A DNA stretch of 64,000 bases from Mangifera indica. Its lineage: Eukaryota; Streptophyta; Magnoliopsida; Sapindales; Anacardiaceae. The DNA is taken from the NCBI RefSeq assembly GCF_011075055.1, contig NC_058151.1, forward strand, positions 496,001 through 560,000, written 5' to 3'. Of the stretch, positions 1 to 17,351 are shown piece by piece. Numbering within the stretch: position 1 is the first letter of the stretch; every line of letters starts with the position of its first letter. Under the pieces are notes generated by a model. It had not been told where the DNA came from and did not search any database. It worked only from the letters and a program-made list of their open reading frames with translations. The position numbers were made by a program, and so were the translations under genes.

Positions 1-1400
1 TGAAGAAAGAACTATTTATATATTGATTTAATAACATTAGAACGAAATACAAACTGATTTTAGATATCAATTTTATATACTATTGGATCAAATATGTTGC
101 ACGGTAAGAATTTTTTAGTTAAACTCACAAAATAAATATTTAAAAAATAAGTAATCATTATATAATGACTAACTATATAAATTATATATAACAATCGATC
201 ATGTTATTTATACGTAAATTAACCTAAAATGTTGGTTAAAACCCTTTTATTCAAAAATAGCGAAAATAGTAGATTTTGACAGATTCAATCATTTTCTTGA
301 TAATAATCAACATATCAAATCTATGTCCTATAATCATGGAATCACATTTTTTTGATATTAATCAAGAACTATCTTTTAGTATCATTTTCCTTTTAAAACA
401 AAGTTGGATCAATGATATGGATTTATTGTAATAGGATTTAATTATACCTAATTATGTTAATTATATTATAAACCCCTCTTGGTTTTATAAATAAAGGAAT
501 AAACAATGGCAGAAAGACAATTTATTTATAACTCATATCGTTATTTTATTAATTTTATATTAAAATAAACTAATAAACTAATAATTGTTGCAGACTTTTG
601 AATAATGAACCAAACTAATTTAGAAATTACTCTATTTACACTTAATACAAATTAATATACATATCATTGGAACAAAAATAATTACATGATTCAATCATTA
701 AAATGAAATAAGATTTAGATCAAAATCTCTTGAAGCCATCAAAGGGGCTCATCCAAGATTTGCTATTTTTGTATTAAAAAATTTATCCAAGATTTGCATT
801 AAATGCAAAGGGGTTGGCTTGGTATGAGCCCATAAATTGCACATGACAGTATATCTATCCAAGGCATTTCATACTCACCTTGTACTAATTTTACAAATTT
901 TTTTAAGGGATTATGGGGAACCATGAACTTGATACAATACATGCACATGTATTATACCAATCTTGCACCCAGTCTCCACATCATTTGATTTTTGTTTTCA
1001 CAAATTGATCAATCAACAACACAATATGATCTTCAAAGGGTGTCTAAAAATAGAATTGAAAACACAAGATGCATGAGGGTAATCTGTCCAAAAAAAGAAA
1101 TAATAAGGGCATTAAGGGAAATATATGAAGAAGGTAAGGGTTGTCTGGGAAATAGGAGTATTTTTTTGATTGTTTGACTGTTAGTGAAGGAAGAATTTAG
1201 ATGTGAAGCAGCAGGCAGAGAGATTGAGGAATCATTTTTATATTGTCTGAAAAAAAGATTGGATTTTTGTGGCAGAAGAAGATAAAACTAGAGCTACCCT
1301 CTGAAGAAAATGATGGAGTGTGAAGGAAAATGAGGGATTTTCATTTTCATGTGTTATTATTCTTATGCTTTTTGTAGCTTCGAAAAGTGAGTTTTTTCAG
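1..1400. other. AT-rich intergenic DNA, no gene seen
   Basis: AT-rich sequence with no supportable coding region. A 61-codon open frame at 992-1177 has no recognisable domain and unremarkable composition, so I do not call it. The last part, from about 1200, is richer in G and may hold the promoter and first untranslated exon of the kinase gene that starts at 2450, but I cannot place a transcription start. Confidence 0.6.
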
Positions 1401-2449
1401 GTCCATTAATGGCTGGTTCTTCCAAACCATCTTGAGAAGGTCTAGCCAGAGCTCAATTATTCAAAACCATTCTCTAAAAGGTACATCTTTTAAACTATTA
1501 GCCTCTTTTTCTTCCTATATGTTGAATAACAAGTCTTATTGATTGAAATTAAGATTGATTCGATTGAGTTTGAGGAGGATTTTTTTTTCTTAATTTGTGG
1601 GGTTCATTAATGTTAAATGTTGATTTTTGTTGGTGATCTATGGTGAAAGCAGGTTCCTTTATGAGGAATCGGTTAGCTGATATTGTTAGCTAATTAATTG
1701 ATGCTTCATTAGTGCTTAATTATTAGTAAGTGATGTGTTTGATGATAGTAATTATATTTTCTTTTTTTCCTTTGTCATCTGCTGGTTTTTTTTTACATTT
1801 CAGATAATAACAGTGAGAAAAACAGCGATCCTGCTAAATTAATTTGCTATTTCAATCAAGTAGTTTCATGCATATATACAGATTAAGACCTTAATTTTGG
1901 AAAGTTTTCCTTTTTTTTTAAAAATAATTATAAGGATGTGATAAGTAAAGGTATGAAATTAAAATACATAATTACTTGTTATATTTACTAAATTTAGGTT
2001 TGGATTATTATTATTATAACTTTTTGATATGATTTTTATTTTTTGGTTGCAAATATGTTACCATTACTTTTTATAATATTTCTTTCCTTGGGTTTGAATT
2101 ATATATTTATGTTAGAGTAGTATATTTGTATTGTTATTCTCTTTTCTTCTCTAATTCTTGTACTGTGCAGGCCATAATATCCTCTGAAGGCCTTTTGCTC
2201 ACTGGAGCTTCAACTGCAGTTAATAGTTATCTTCTTTAATATTTCAGAAGTTACCGTAAACCTCTTCCACTGTGAGTAAACTGGAAACTTACTGTGGCTG
2301 GCTTTTAGCAAATTCAGCTTTTCCATATCTTATCGTAGTTCGTGATATAGGCTATGATTGAAGATTGCAGTTTGGTAGGTGGACCATTTGCATATGAGTT
2401 TCTTCTAGGCTGCAAGAGCATTGGGTATGTGCCATTTGAGTCAAGCTAA
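1401..2449 (+). promoter_or_regulatory. 5' leader region of the Raf-like kinase gene
   Basis: This stretch precedes the kinase start codon. A donor-like AAAG/GTACAT lies near 1480 and a good acceptor (TGTGCAG followed by GCC) lies near 2170, so an untranslated first exon and a leader intron are likely. The last leader exon would then run from about 2171 and include the upstream ORF at 2354-2449. Splice sites here are inference from consensus only. Confidence 0.4.
2354..2449 (+). other. Upstream ORF of 31 codons abutting the kinase start codon
   Basis: An ATG at 2354 opens 31 codons that end in TAA at 2447-2449. The kinase ATG follows at once at 2450, in the same frame (TAA-ATG). It lies in the last leader exon if the acceptor near 2170 is used. 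Such an arrangement could reduce initiation at the kinase start or allow reinitiation. The peptide begins MIEDCSLVGG; I do not recognise it as a known conserved upstream peptide. Confidence 0.5.
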
Positions 2450-8135
<5,686 letters not shown>

Positions 8136-8743
8136 TGGTTTAACGGTTCCTCAGTACCTACAAATGATTTATTTGTTATATTCATTCAATTGTACAAGCA
8201 AGAGGTATATATTAATAGAATGGAGAAATTGCCTTCCATAATTGGTTTTTTTTTTTAATGGAAGAGGTTCTCCTTAATAAAACTCCAGTGTATCTCAATT
8301 TTCATGTGAACCTAACTACATTGTCATTGATTCTTACATTACTTTTACAGATCTGCTTCATATAAAGAGTTGCAGTTTACTCATTTGGTTTGTGTAGCAA
8401 ATTTATGCTCCTATTGGTTTCAGTAATTGTAATTTTCTTGCAAAAACAGAAGCTAGTTGAACTCCTCAGTTTCCAATAGATTTTGCCAGGTTTTGATGGT
8501 TCAAAAGTACAAATAATACCCCTGGAATGTGCAGATGAGTCAGCATGAACAAAACGGAAACTTTTGGAGACCACAGGATCAGATGGTTGCATTGCAAAAA
8601 GTCCTTTGCACAATGAAATCAAAAACACCATTTTTTATAAAGGAATTATCATTTACCAGACGATCCAGCTTATTATTCTCTAACTCAAAATCACTTCTGT
8701 AAATGGCAAAAAATCCATTTTGGTGAGGGCATCAGCCAAGACA
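8136..8743. other. Convergent 3' region between kinase and GRAS genes
   Basis: The kinase (+) and the GRAS gene (-) end tail to tail here. The stretch holds their 3' untranslated regions. AATAAA-like signals occur but none can be assigned. No further gene is seen. Confidence 0.5.
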
Positions 8744-10351
8744 CTAAGGAGATGAACCATTGTTGACCTGCCAAGCAGATGCAAGCATTATGGGTCTTCC
8801 TTTCCATCCAAGGAGGAGGCAGCCTTTCTCACTAGCCAAAGTGTAGCCATCGCAACCATAAACAGATAGCATAATCTTTGCTTGACTCAAACACTTCAAC
8901 CCCACAACTTGAAATCCTGCTCTGCCTAGTTGTCTTCTCCATTGATCTGCTCTTTCATGCCTTTCAATTCTGTCAGACCCCTCATACGCTACAATGTTTC
9001 TTATCTCTTCTGCAAAGTGAAGTTGTTCTATGTTCATCCTCTGAAGACTGTTTCTTGGCAGACTAGCCTCGAGCGAGTCAAAAATAGCAGAGTAGTAATG
9101 AAGAGACTCGAGAAATCTCCCAAGGAAGAAAGGACCATTATGGTTAGCATCTTGCTCAACCATTGTAAGCAAGGTTGGGTTGAGTTTCTTGATTGCTTGG
9201 AGAATTGCCTTGAGGGAGCCTCTACTCTCTTTAACAAACTTGTGCAAGTGCATAAAACTATTCACAAATAATGCTTCTCCTTCTTTCAAGTTAAGATTCT
9301 CTCTAGTTAAAATCAATGGAGTAATTGGCTCCAATACCATGAGAAACTCTAACAAGATGCCTTGTGAACTGGCATCTTGTGCAAGTACACTCATGCTGGC
9401 TTCAAGCTCTAACAGATTCTGATCATTGATTAATCCGGTAATTCGGATTTTTGGAGGACCCTCTGGCCTTGAAGCTAGACTTCTAATCAAAAAGGGCCAT
9501 TGAAGGGTATGTTCCATTCCTAGATCTATTATGTGCAAAGAGTTTTTCCCTTGTGCAGCTTGACATATAGCTTCATTTGCAGCCATGAAACCAAAAGCAA
9601 TGTAAGGAGTTGTCTGGTAAAGGAGTTGAAAAGCTTCAACTTTCTCCTCCCTGGTGATCAATGACACGTCCATGGCTCCATCTGTAAATGTACCATTTGC
9701 ATTGACATTCTGAAGAAGAGATAGCCTAGACTTCAACCCCATTGCAAAACAATAGGAAATTCTCTGTAAAGAATCAACCCAAGGATTAGCAGAAGCCCAA
9801 ATCTGGCTGAGCATAGACTCAGCAAGCTGAGTATCTCTGCAACCAACGGCCTCAGCACAAGCCAATAACAAATGCACCAAGTGAAGCCCTTGATCGACAC
9901 CATGACTCACCTCATCCACACTAGGCACCATCTCATGAGAAGCAATCCCAAACTCTTCATAAGAGGCACAATTACTCAATTGCAAATTATCATCCCCTTC
10001 ATTTATCTGAAATTGGACATCTTGAATGTGATCAAAACTACTCTTGAGCTCCTCCTCAGAGGCCTTGAGATTATCATGACCAATGTCATTATTATTGTCT
10101 TTGTTGTCGTGATCGTTCTCCATGTTAAAGAAGCTATCAACAAACTCATCAACCTCAGAGGCAGCTAAATGAGGAGTGCTGGTGGAGTCATCATGATCGG
10201 AAGGAGAAAACAATTCAACTTCATTCATAATCTCATCCCATTCTCCTTGTTCTTGCTCAACTCTTGCTGGACAAAACCTTCTAATGGCGAGGTCTTGATT
10301 GAAGCTCTCATAATGCATGGGGAAAGAGAGCCATCCATTCATTGCTTCCAT
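8744..10351 (-). CDS. GRAS-family transcription regulator
   Basis: Single-exon gene, 535 residues, intronless as most GRAS genes are. The first 150 residues are acidic and low in complexity, with Asn/Asp runs at about 79-100. The GRAS domain follows: leucine heptad region I from about residue 157 (LVHLLLACAEAVG), VHIID-type motif LHIIDLG at 272-278, a PFYRE-like region near 407, RIERHE at 461-466, and the SAW region ending in LASAWQV. GRAS proteins are nuclear co-regulators. I see no DELLA or TVHYNP motif at the N-terminus, so it should not be called a gibberellin-responsive DELLA protein, although similar proteins are often labelled RGL1-like by automatic annotation. The subfamily is unresolved. 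The start at 10351 is the first ATG of the frame. Confidence 0.9.
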   Translation of the reverse strand: MEAMNGWLSFPMHYESFNQDLAIRRFCPARVEQEQGEWDEIMNEVELFSPSDHDDSTSTPHLAASEVDEFVDSFFNMENDHDNKDNNNDIGHDNLKASEEELKSSFDHIQDVQFQINEGDDNLQLSNCASYEEFGIASHEMVPSVDEVSHGVDQGLHLVHLLLACAEAVGCRDTQLAESMLSQIWASANPWVDSLQRISYCFAMGLKSRLSLLQNVNANGTFTDGAMDVSLITREEKVEAFQLLYQTTPYIAFGFMAANEAICQAAQGKNSLHIIDLGMEHTLQWPFLIRSLASRPEGPPKIRITGLINDQNLLELEASMSVLAQDASSQGILLEFLMVLEPITPLILTRENLNLKEGEALFVNSFMHLHKFVKESRGSLKAILQAIKKLNPTLLTMVEQDANHNGPFFLGRFLESLHYYSAIFDSLEASLPRNSLQRMNIEQLHFAEEIRNIVAYEGSDRIERHERADQWRRQLGRAGFQVVGLKCLSQAKIMLSVYGCDGYTLASEKGCLLLGWKGRPIMLASAWQVNNGSSP

Positions 10352-12977
10352 GGATTCTTCAACAACCTTGGAGGATGAATGGAGACTGGAGAAAACTGCC
10401 TGATAGGTACTTAAATTTGGAGACTATAGATGCTTTCTCAACTTCTTTTAACCATGTGGCGAAGAATATTCTCTTTGTTTTGAGCTCAGAAAGAGAAAAA
10501 TAATAAATTCTTCCCAACTTTCAATCCAAACTTCTTTTAACATATATAAATATATTATATGCATAAACATGAGTGAATTTAAACCGAGCCAACTCAAACT
10601 CAAATTCATATGCGGCTTGAACAAACTGAATTCAAGTCAAAGCTCCAATGGAGCACCATAAATTGAGTTTAAGAGTTTATTGATAATTCTTCACCAGATC
10701 TCTTATTTTTCGACAATTTTTTTTTTTGACGATTTTTTTTTTCCTTCTATAACAATTTTTCTTCTTCTTTTTAGCGTCACTTTTCACCATTCAAATTGGT
10801 TCGACTCGAATTCACCCCTATATGCATTTGTTGTTTTCTTTTTCCATTAAAAAAAAGGGTGTTGTTTCATAATATTGAAATGTACTTCGGTGAAGGTGAA
10901 TGGAAAGGGACAGGCATGGTTGGGTTGGGGGTAGTGATAACAAGCTTTGAATTTTTATTGTTTTCTGCAATTATTATATAACTTCACATGCAATGGCCGG
11001 CCTTAAAAGGCCGATGAACTCAACACAACGAAGGGCCCCTCTCTCTTCTGTCATTGGTGTCATGTGCTTGTCACAAATCATGCTCTTCTTGGGCGGCCAA
11101 CAAACAATGAGACACCAAAGATGGCTAAGCTTTATTTGCACACTTCGCCTGCCTTTTGTTTCATTTCCTTTTAAATGATAAAAATGAGAAAATTGGGGAT
11201 TAGGAGCTCAATCCTCTTCATTCTCAAAACCCTATTGATCAATCTAAAAAAACTTTGCATATATATGATGTGATTCACATGTTTGTGGTATAAAATGTGA
11301 TGACTTTTCATAATACATATGCGTAAATAATTTTATTGAATAATGCTATGATTGCCTCAAGGTTTTGCTCATCTCCTGTCATCTAAATCTCTCTCACCAA
11401 CCCACAGGTTTGAATTGAAAATAGATCAATTAATAAAAAAAGGGTTTTTAATGCACTTTTAAAAAAAGTAAACTCATCAACTACTCTTGACTTGAAAACA
11501 GTTAGAAAACTAAATATTTAACCAAATAGTAAAGAAGACATGTACTTCAAACAATAACATTAGATTTACGTAAAAAAACCAAAAATTCACGGGCAAAAAA
11601 TAGAAATTTTTTTATTATAAATGAAAAAGATTATAATATGGAGAAGAGATTAAATGTTCTCTCTATATTTACAGTACACACACTTTCATAACACTTTTCA
11701 CATACACTTAAATACAATTTTTAAGTACAAACTCTAGTTGGTAATAACTTGACTCGTGCACTCACAAATCGTATGTCCATAAAATGTTACATATGTTTTG
11801 TCTGTAGGCATACCCGTTTTATTACACGTAATTGTTATTCTTCTCAATCCTATTCGGGTCACCATCAACAACAAAAACACCTTATAGATGTCATTATTTT
11901 CAAACACAAATGACCTTAACTACAAAAGGGTACATTGAGATCTAGCAACTAGATCACATAACGGTAGGTAAAATATTCCGACTAAATTATTTATTTTCAT
12001 ACACAAAACTTATATTTACGTCCCCATCCACCTTCCCATTATGATACCATGATAAAGATGTGTAGCAAAAACAAGTTCTAACCAAACTACACATATAATG
12101 TGAAATGGATCTTATTCTACAATAAACTATATGCACCCAGTTTTAAATACTCAGATAATTTGTTATCATATAATTGAATAATTTTAAATTAAAGATAAAA
12201 TAACATCAAATTACGTGATAATACATTATCTAACTATTCAATTAAGTACTCAAACTTGGATATACATAATATTGGTCCTTATTCTATAGTTGATTAGATT
12301 GGTCTTCTAACTTCTTGTAAGGGTGATCATTAGTTCTTGCTACTACAAAATCTTTAGAATATTCTATTTATAATAAAGTTAGATTCCATTCAAATTAAAC
12401 CCTAATAAAACCATTTCGAAATTAGCTCAAATCTAAATTAAGGAGCCAATTTAAGATTAATTAGTTAAGATTCGAACTCAATTTAAAAAATAATTTAATT
12501 TTAAATTTAGTTGTAATTGATTCAAAATCAAATATGTGGATTAATTTAAACTCAATTCGTTCATAAAAAAGAATCAAATCTTTACCTCAAACTCAACATA
12601 GAGTCATATAAAACAACCCAATGCTAGATTATTGTCATGTTAATTATATTTCACATGAATAATTTATATTCATTTATATCACAAATTAATTCTATACAAA
12701 TTATATGCATATGCGACCATCACAATGATGCATCATGTATACAATCATGTCAATCAATATATAGAGTCATTTTGAACTGCCAACAAATCAAAATTATTTA
12801 TATAGATTTTGACCCTTGGATTTTTATTTATTTAATTAATTATTTCTTGTGGTCTCCCCAATAAAATGCCTTAATAATAAACTTTGACTTAAAATAATAT
12901 AAAGTAGTTCTACCATTGGAAACAACAATCAATATTACACGATAAATTATTTTTTAACTTTGTCAATTGATATTTGC
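10352..12977. other. Intergenic DNA, GRAS upstream region and repeats
   Basis: The right-hand neighbour of the GRAS start is its presumed promoter. A compositional repeat built on gtttgaattcaaa-like words lies at about 10560-10670 and again at 12360-12600. One copy of a dispersed repeat of about 100 bp lies at 12140-12250. Open frames at 10796-11178 and 12637-12864 show no domain and are not called. Confidence 0.5.
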
Positions 12978-13619
12978 AATGAGTTGTGGAATAAAAGCAC
13001 CTTTCGGCAGAATGTTGGTGGATTTAGCTTTGCTAAGTATCAGGGTAGGATAAAGATGATAATTTTGATCAGACTTTAAGGGTTTTGATCCTCTCTTATC
13101 CTAACAAAGAAAAGATTTTTTGATTAAAATAAGAAAAGAGATGAGGACAAAGATAAAAAAATCCTTATAATTGGGGATAAAGATACATATGTCCCCTCTC
13201 ATTTTCACCCCGGCCCTGTTCCTGTCTCTTTATATTAATATATTTACTTAAAATATTAACATATTTTTATAGTTTTAGATTATTTATATTTTTTAAATTT
13301 ATTTATGTTTTTGTTCTACATATTAAAATGGTTAATATATTTTATATTTATGACATTTGAAATAGTGGATTGATTTTAATTTTACTTAATTTTATTATTT
13401 AATATATTTATATTGTGTTTAAAATGTATAATAAACAGATTTTTTCTTGCGAATACGGAGAGGGAATTTTTCTTCATAGAGAGGGGATGAGGAATCATTT
13501 TCATCCCCGTAACAGAGACAGGCCAGAGATGGGGATTGATATCTCATACGAGGACAGGAACGGAGATTGAGATCCTCTTCTTGCCTCTCCTTGTTGCCAT
13601 TCCTAAGGGAATCATTTGC
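12978..13619. repeat. Tandem repeat, unit 1 (about 642 bp)
   Basis: Begins at caatgagttgtggaataaaa and runs to the same words at 13620. It aligns with the next unit along its whole length, with substitutions and small indels. Inside are gggga/tcccc words in both orientations (13190-13225 and 13490-13590), as in non-autonomous DNA elements. No coding capacity is recognised. Confidence 0.8.
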
Positions 13620-14236
13620 AATGAGTTGTGGAAATAAAAGCAACTTTCGGCATAATGTTGGTGGATTTAGCTTTGCTAAGTACCAGGGTAGGATAAAAAA
13701 TAATAATTTTGATCGGATTTTAAGGGTTTGATCATCTCCAATCCTAACAGAGAGAAGATTTTTTAATAAAAACAAGAAAAGAGATGAAGACGGAGATGAA
13801 AAAATCCCTACAATTGGGGATAAAGATACATATGTCCCCTCTCCTTCCCACCCCGCCCTCGTCTTTGTCCATTTATATTAATATATTTACTTAAAATACT
13901 AACATATCTTTATAGTTTTAGATTATTTATATTTTTTAAATTCTGCATATTAAAGTAGTTAATATATTATATTTGTGACATTTAAAATAGTGGATTGGTT
14001 TTAATTTTACTTAATTTTGTTATTTAATATATTTATATTGTATTTAAAAGGTATAATGAGAAGATTTTTTCTTACGGGTACAGAGAGAGGATTTTTTTTC
14101 TTAAAGAGGGGATGAGAAATCATTTTTATCTCCGTAACAGAGACAGACCAGTGATGGGGATTAATATCTCCTACGAGAATAGGGATGGGGATTGAGATTC
14201 CCTTTTCGTCTCTCCTCGTTGCCATTCCTAAGGTAG
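13620..14236. repeat. Tandem repeat, unit 2 (about 617 bp)
   Basis: Second direct copy of the preceding unit. The shared landmarks are the phrase around ttggtggatttagctttgct (13660), the gtccccTCTCc block (13835), ttttaattttacttaatttt (14000) and the end gttgccattcctaagg (14219-14234, matching 13593-13608). Divergence between the copies shows the duplication is not recent. Confidence 0.8.
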
Positions 14237-14740
14237 GATTTCATCCTAACTATTTTATCGGAATAAAAATATAAGTTTAAATTAAGAATTGGGTTTGTTT
14301 TTACAAATGAAATGATTCAAACATTTAAATTGATTCAAATTGAATTCCAAATTTTTTTTTTAAAACAAGTTTGAGTTTTAGCTAATTGATCGGATTATTA
14401 GGTAATAAAATTGTTGATAGAACAATAAACAATAATATTTTACTAACAATGAACATAAATATTCGACCTATTATATTATGATTTGATAATTTTAAATTAA
14501 TAATAAAATCATATTTAACTATATGAAAATATATTAATATTTATATATGTTTTTATTAATTAGAATTGCTAAAGAATAGTATATCCTGGTATCTAAATTA
14601 ATTCTTGGTGGAAAAACACTAAATTTTACTCTTTAAAAAAACTAATAACTCCTCCATTCTATCTACTTGATAATATAGAAGTGTAAATTTTCAAGACAAA
14701 TCTAAAACTAAAACTCCCCTGAATTCCCTAAAGCACCCTA
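14237..14740. other. AT-rich intergenic DNA
   Basis: AT-rich sequence between the tandem repeat and the NF-YC promoter. A degenerate piece of the dispersed repeat occurs near 14455-14540. Nothing else is seen. Confidence 0.5.
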
Positions 14741-15084
14741 GGATTCTTCTGAAATCCCCAAACTAACCCCAACCACAGTGGCAGTCTTTTTCCTAAAACG
14801 TCACAGTCGTTTACCTGAGCACGCTGCTCTGACCAGACATCCAGCAGCATTCGGCCACGTGGACATTCTGAACAGTCCTTTTATGAGTCAGAGCTCTCAC
14901 TGATTGGCATGTGGCATCGCACAGATACCCGCAGAAGTCTCCCTGGTTTCCAAAAGTTTCACAGGCTTAAAACTTTCAAACCCTCTGTGTCCCTCCCTTT
15001 CAACCTTGACTCATCTTTCTCTCTCTTAGGGTTTCTGCTCTCTCAGCAAGCTCTGTATCGAAATTCAGCTTAGCCAATTTATGG
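14741..15084 (+). promoter_or_regulatory. NF-YC promoter and first leader exon, with G-box
   Basis: Base composition becomes clearly GC-richer than its surroundings. A palindromic G-box CCACGTGG lies at 14855-14862, a binding core for bZIP and bHLH factors. A CT-rich leader follows (15000-15060). The leader exon probably ends at 15084 with the donor GTAATT. The promoter role is inferred from position. Confidence 0.5.
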
Positions 15085-17297
15085 GTAATTTTTATTTTTC
15101 ATTTCTGTTTCTAGGTTGCTTTTATTTTTGCGTTTTTGTTGTAGCACTTTCTGCGTTGGTGAGAGCAACGACGATGAAAGAAATGACTACATTTTATGTT
15201 GGTTTCATCTTCAATTCTTATTTTTTGGGGGTGATTTTGTATAAAGTTTTTAATTTTAAGCTTGAATGATGATGACATGTGTTCTCTTTGCAACTTGGTG
15301 TGGCAGTGTGATCTTTGTTTGACCCAATCAGTGAATTTTCCATGCATGATCTTGTGATTCTCTGGATCATTTTTTATTTTGTGGTCAATAACTTTAGGTG
15401 CAATGTAATTGGCAGGTAAAGTTTTGTTTTTTCTTTGGATAGTATTAACCAGAATTCGGTTAAAGATTAATTTTTATAAATATATTCGACTTGTAATCAA
15501 TATATTTTTTACACATGTATATTTTAGTTAATATACACTTGCATGTCTTGTTGCATGAGCCACTTTCGCAAATATAGTCAGCTTTTTCCCTTCTTTAGTG
15601 GAGACTGTTTAAATTGTATGATAATGAGGTAAATCTGTTCTAATTGGTGCATTAAGTTTTCGTAATACATTTCATACTGGTTAGCGGTAGTATTAGAGAA
15701 TCAACTCTGAATTATAACTTAATTTGGGGAGATGAAAGCTAACTAAGAATGTCATCCTGAGACCGACTTGCTTTTGTTGGGTTGTTAACCAACCTGGTGG
15801 AAAAGAAAAGGTCATAAAATTTAGAACTTTTCTTACTACTCTGAATAAAAAAAATCTCAAAACTTGAATGAGTTCATTGAAATAGCCCTTTTACTTGTCA
15901 TTCAACCCCTCAAATGGTCACAATGTTGAAACAGTGTCTTACAGTTCTATTCTGGGCTAGAAGTACTTTTATAGATTTTTTGGTCAACAACTTTGTGTAT
16001 AGTGTAAACACTGCTATGCCTTTCTTCTTTGTTTAATAAAGTAAAGAAAGTAGTTATCATTGGAAATCTTTTGTGGACTTCTACTATCAAAATTCTTTCA
16101 CCTGCTAGACCAGAATATTTTTATTTCTGTAGACTTAGAGGATTTTCCTCACTGTCCTTCTCATGTTATATGTCTTAAAGAATTAATGTTGGGTATGCGA
16201 AGATCTGTTAATTGCTTATTCAAGATTTTTTGTCCCTTTTTATGGGGAGGGAGCCACAAGTAATGAGTTGCACAATGTTATCCTGAAATAATAATCCACA
16301 ATATATGTTAATGTATAGTTATGAAAAAATAAAGCTGCATACAAAGTTTACAGTAGAAACATAGTGGTTGAGGCGGTTGAGTCTGTTGCTAATCATTTAG
16401 TCCATTCTCTAGCAATGTTTCATGGGTAGCTGGGTAGCTAGTGAGATCGGTTTAAGCATGAAATTAGACAGTTGGATTTGCTTGGGGAAGAGAGATGGAA
16501 TTTTAGTCTCACCAAAAAGTAATTGGCTGAGTACTTGATGAAAATGGACGGATGTAAACCCCTGTGGACAAACCCACGATGTGAGGCTAAAAGGAACAAG
16601 CTTTGTGAGAAATGGCTTGTTAGTAAAGTTTGGAAAAACTTTACATTATAACTAATTAGTTTCTAGTCAAGTTGAATGCTAATATACTTGAAAGTGAGTT
16701 AGATGATGATTCATTTTTTATGGTATCTATTATATTTTGAATAATAAATAAATTACGGAAAGGTGTTAGCTATCCCTGTTCAGTTATTTGTATTTACAAA
16801 AGATCTCTGTTTTTTTCTGGCGTATTAGGCTTGTAAGTTGTGAGATAGAACCACCTATGGCATCCATAATGATTCTTGAACACTACTGACTAATTGTATA
16901 ATTCGAGGTGATTATTTGTCACACTTTTGAACATAAAGAATTCATTTGTGCTTTTTAATGTTGTTAATTACAAAAATTATGAGCATAAATTATCGTTTGC
17001 AGCTTCATATATCTGGTAACTACATTTATTTTATTGCCAATTATTTGAATTTTTTCGATATTAGTGATAACAATAATATTATTTGAAAAAATAAATGTTA
17101 AAGTTGACAACTAATTATATTTAAGCTGGTAAATTTTAGAAACTTATCAGATTTTCTTGCTTATTAAAGATCATAGAATTAATGAAATGGAATCTCAAGC
17201 TTATTTTGTTCAAATCCTATGGATTCAAGATTAATATTAGAATTTAGAATGTTGGATTGACTACAATAAAGGATCTTGTTGTTCTTATCATCTGCAG
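15085..17297 (+). other. Probable 5' leader intron of NF-YC
   Basis: A 2.2-kb stretch without a supportable ORF lies between a donor GTAATT at 15085 and an acceptor TCTGCAG ending at 17297. Long leader introns are common in plant NF-Y genes. Splicing would join ATGG to TAATGTAATAAG, giving the short reading ATG-GTA-ATG-TAA in the mature leader. Part of an inverted repeat lies within the intron at 17078-17256. Confidence 0.5.
17078..17256 (+). repeat. Inverted repeat, arm A (in NF-YC leader intron)
   Basis: About 180 bp that match, on the opposite strand, the segment at 21620-21797. Shared blocks include cagattttcttgct, agaattaatgaa.tgga.tctcaagctt and gttcaaatcctatgga.tcaaga. The two arms flank NF-YC, the SKP1-like gene and the hAT-type element. 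Confidence 0.8.
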
Positions 17298-17299
17298 TA

Positions 17300-17305
17300 A
17301 TGTAA
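17300..17305 (+). promoter_or_regulatory. AUG-stop minimal upstream ORF (ATGTAA)
   Basis: ATG followed directly by TAA, 47 nt upstream of the NF-YC start and just after the predicted leader acceptor. Known work on NIP5;1 and similar genes shows that AUGUAA in plant leaders can stall ribosomes in a boron-dependent way. Here only the sequence is seen; the effect is inference. Confidence 0.45.
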
Positions 17306-17351
17306 TAAGAGAATTGCTGGAATAGAGAAAAAAGAAATCGTGTAGTTTGCC

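Noticed and set aside
992..1177. 61-codon open frame before the kinase gene
   Set aside because: No domain, no conserved pattern, AT-rich; length expected by chance.
17200..17225. gttcaaatccta word that resembles a tRNA T-arm
   Set aside because: No acceptor stem, anticodon arm or D-arm can be folded around it; it is part of the inverted repeat.
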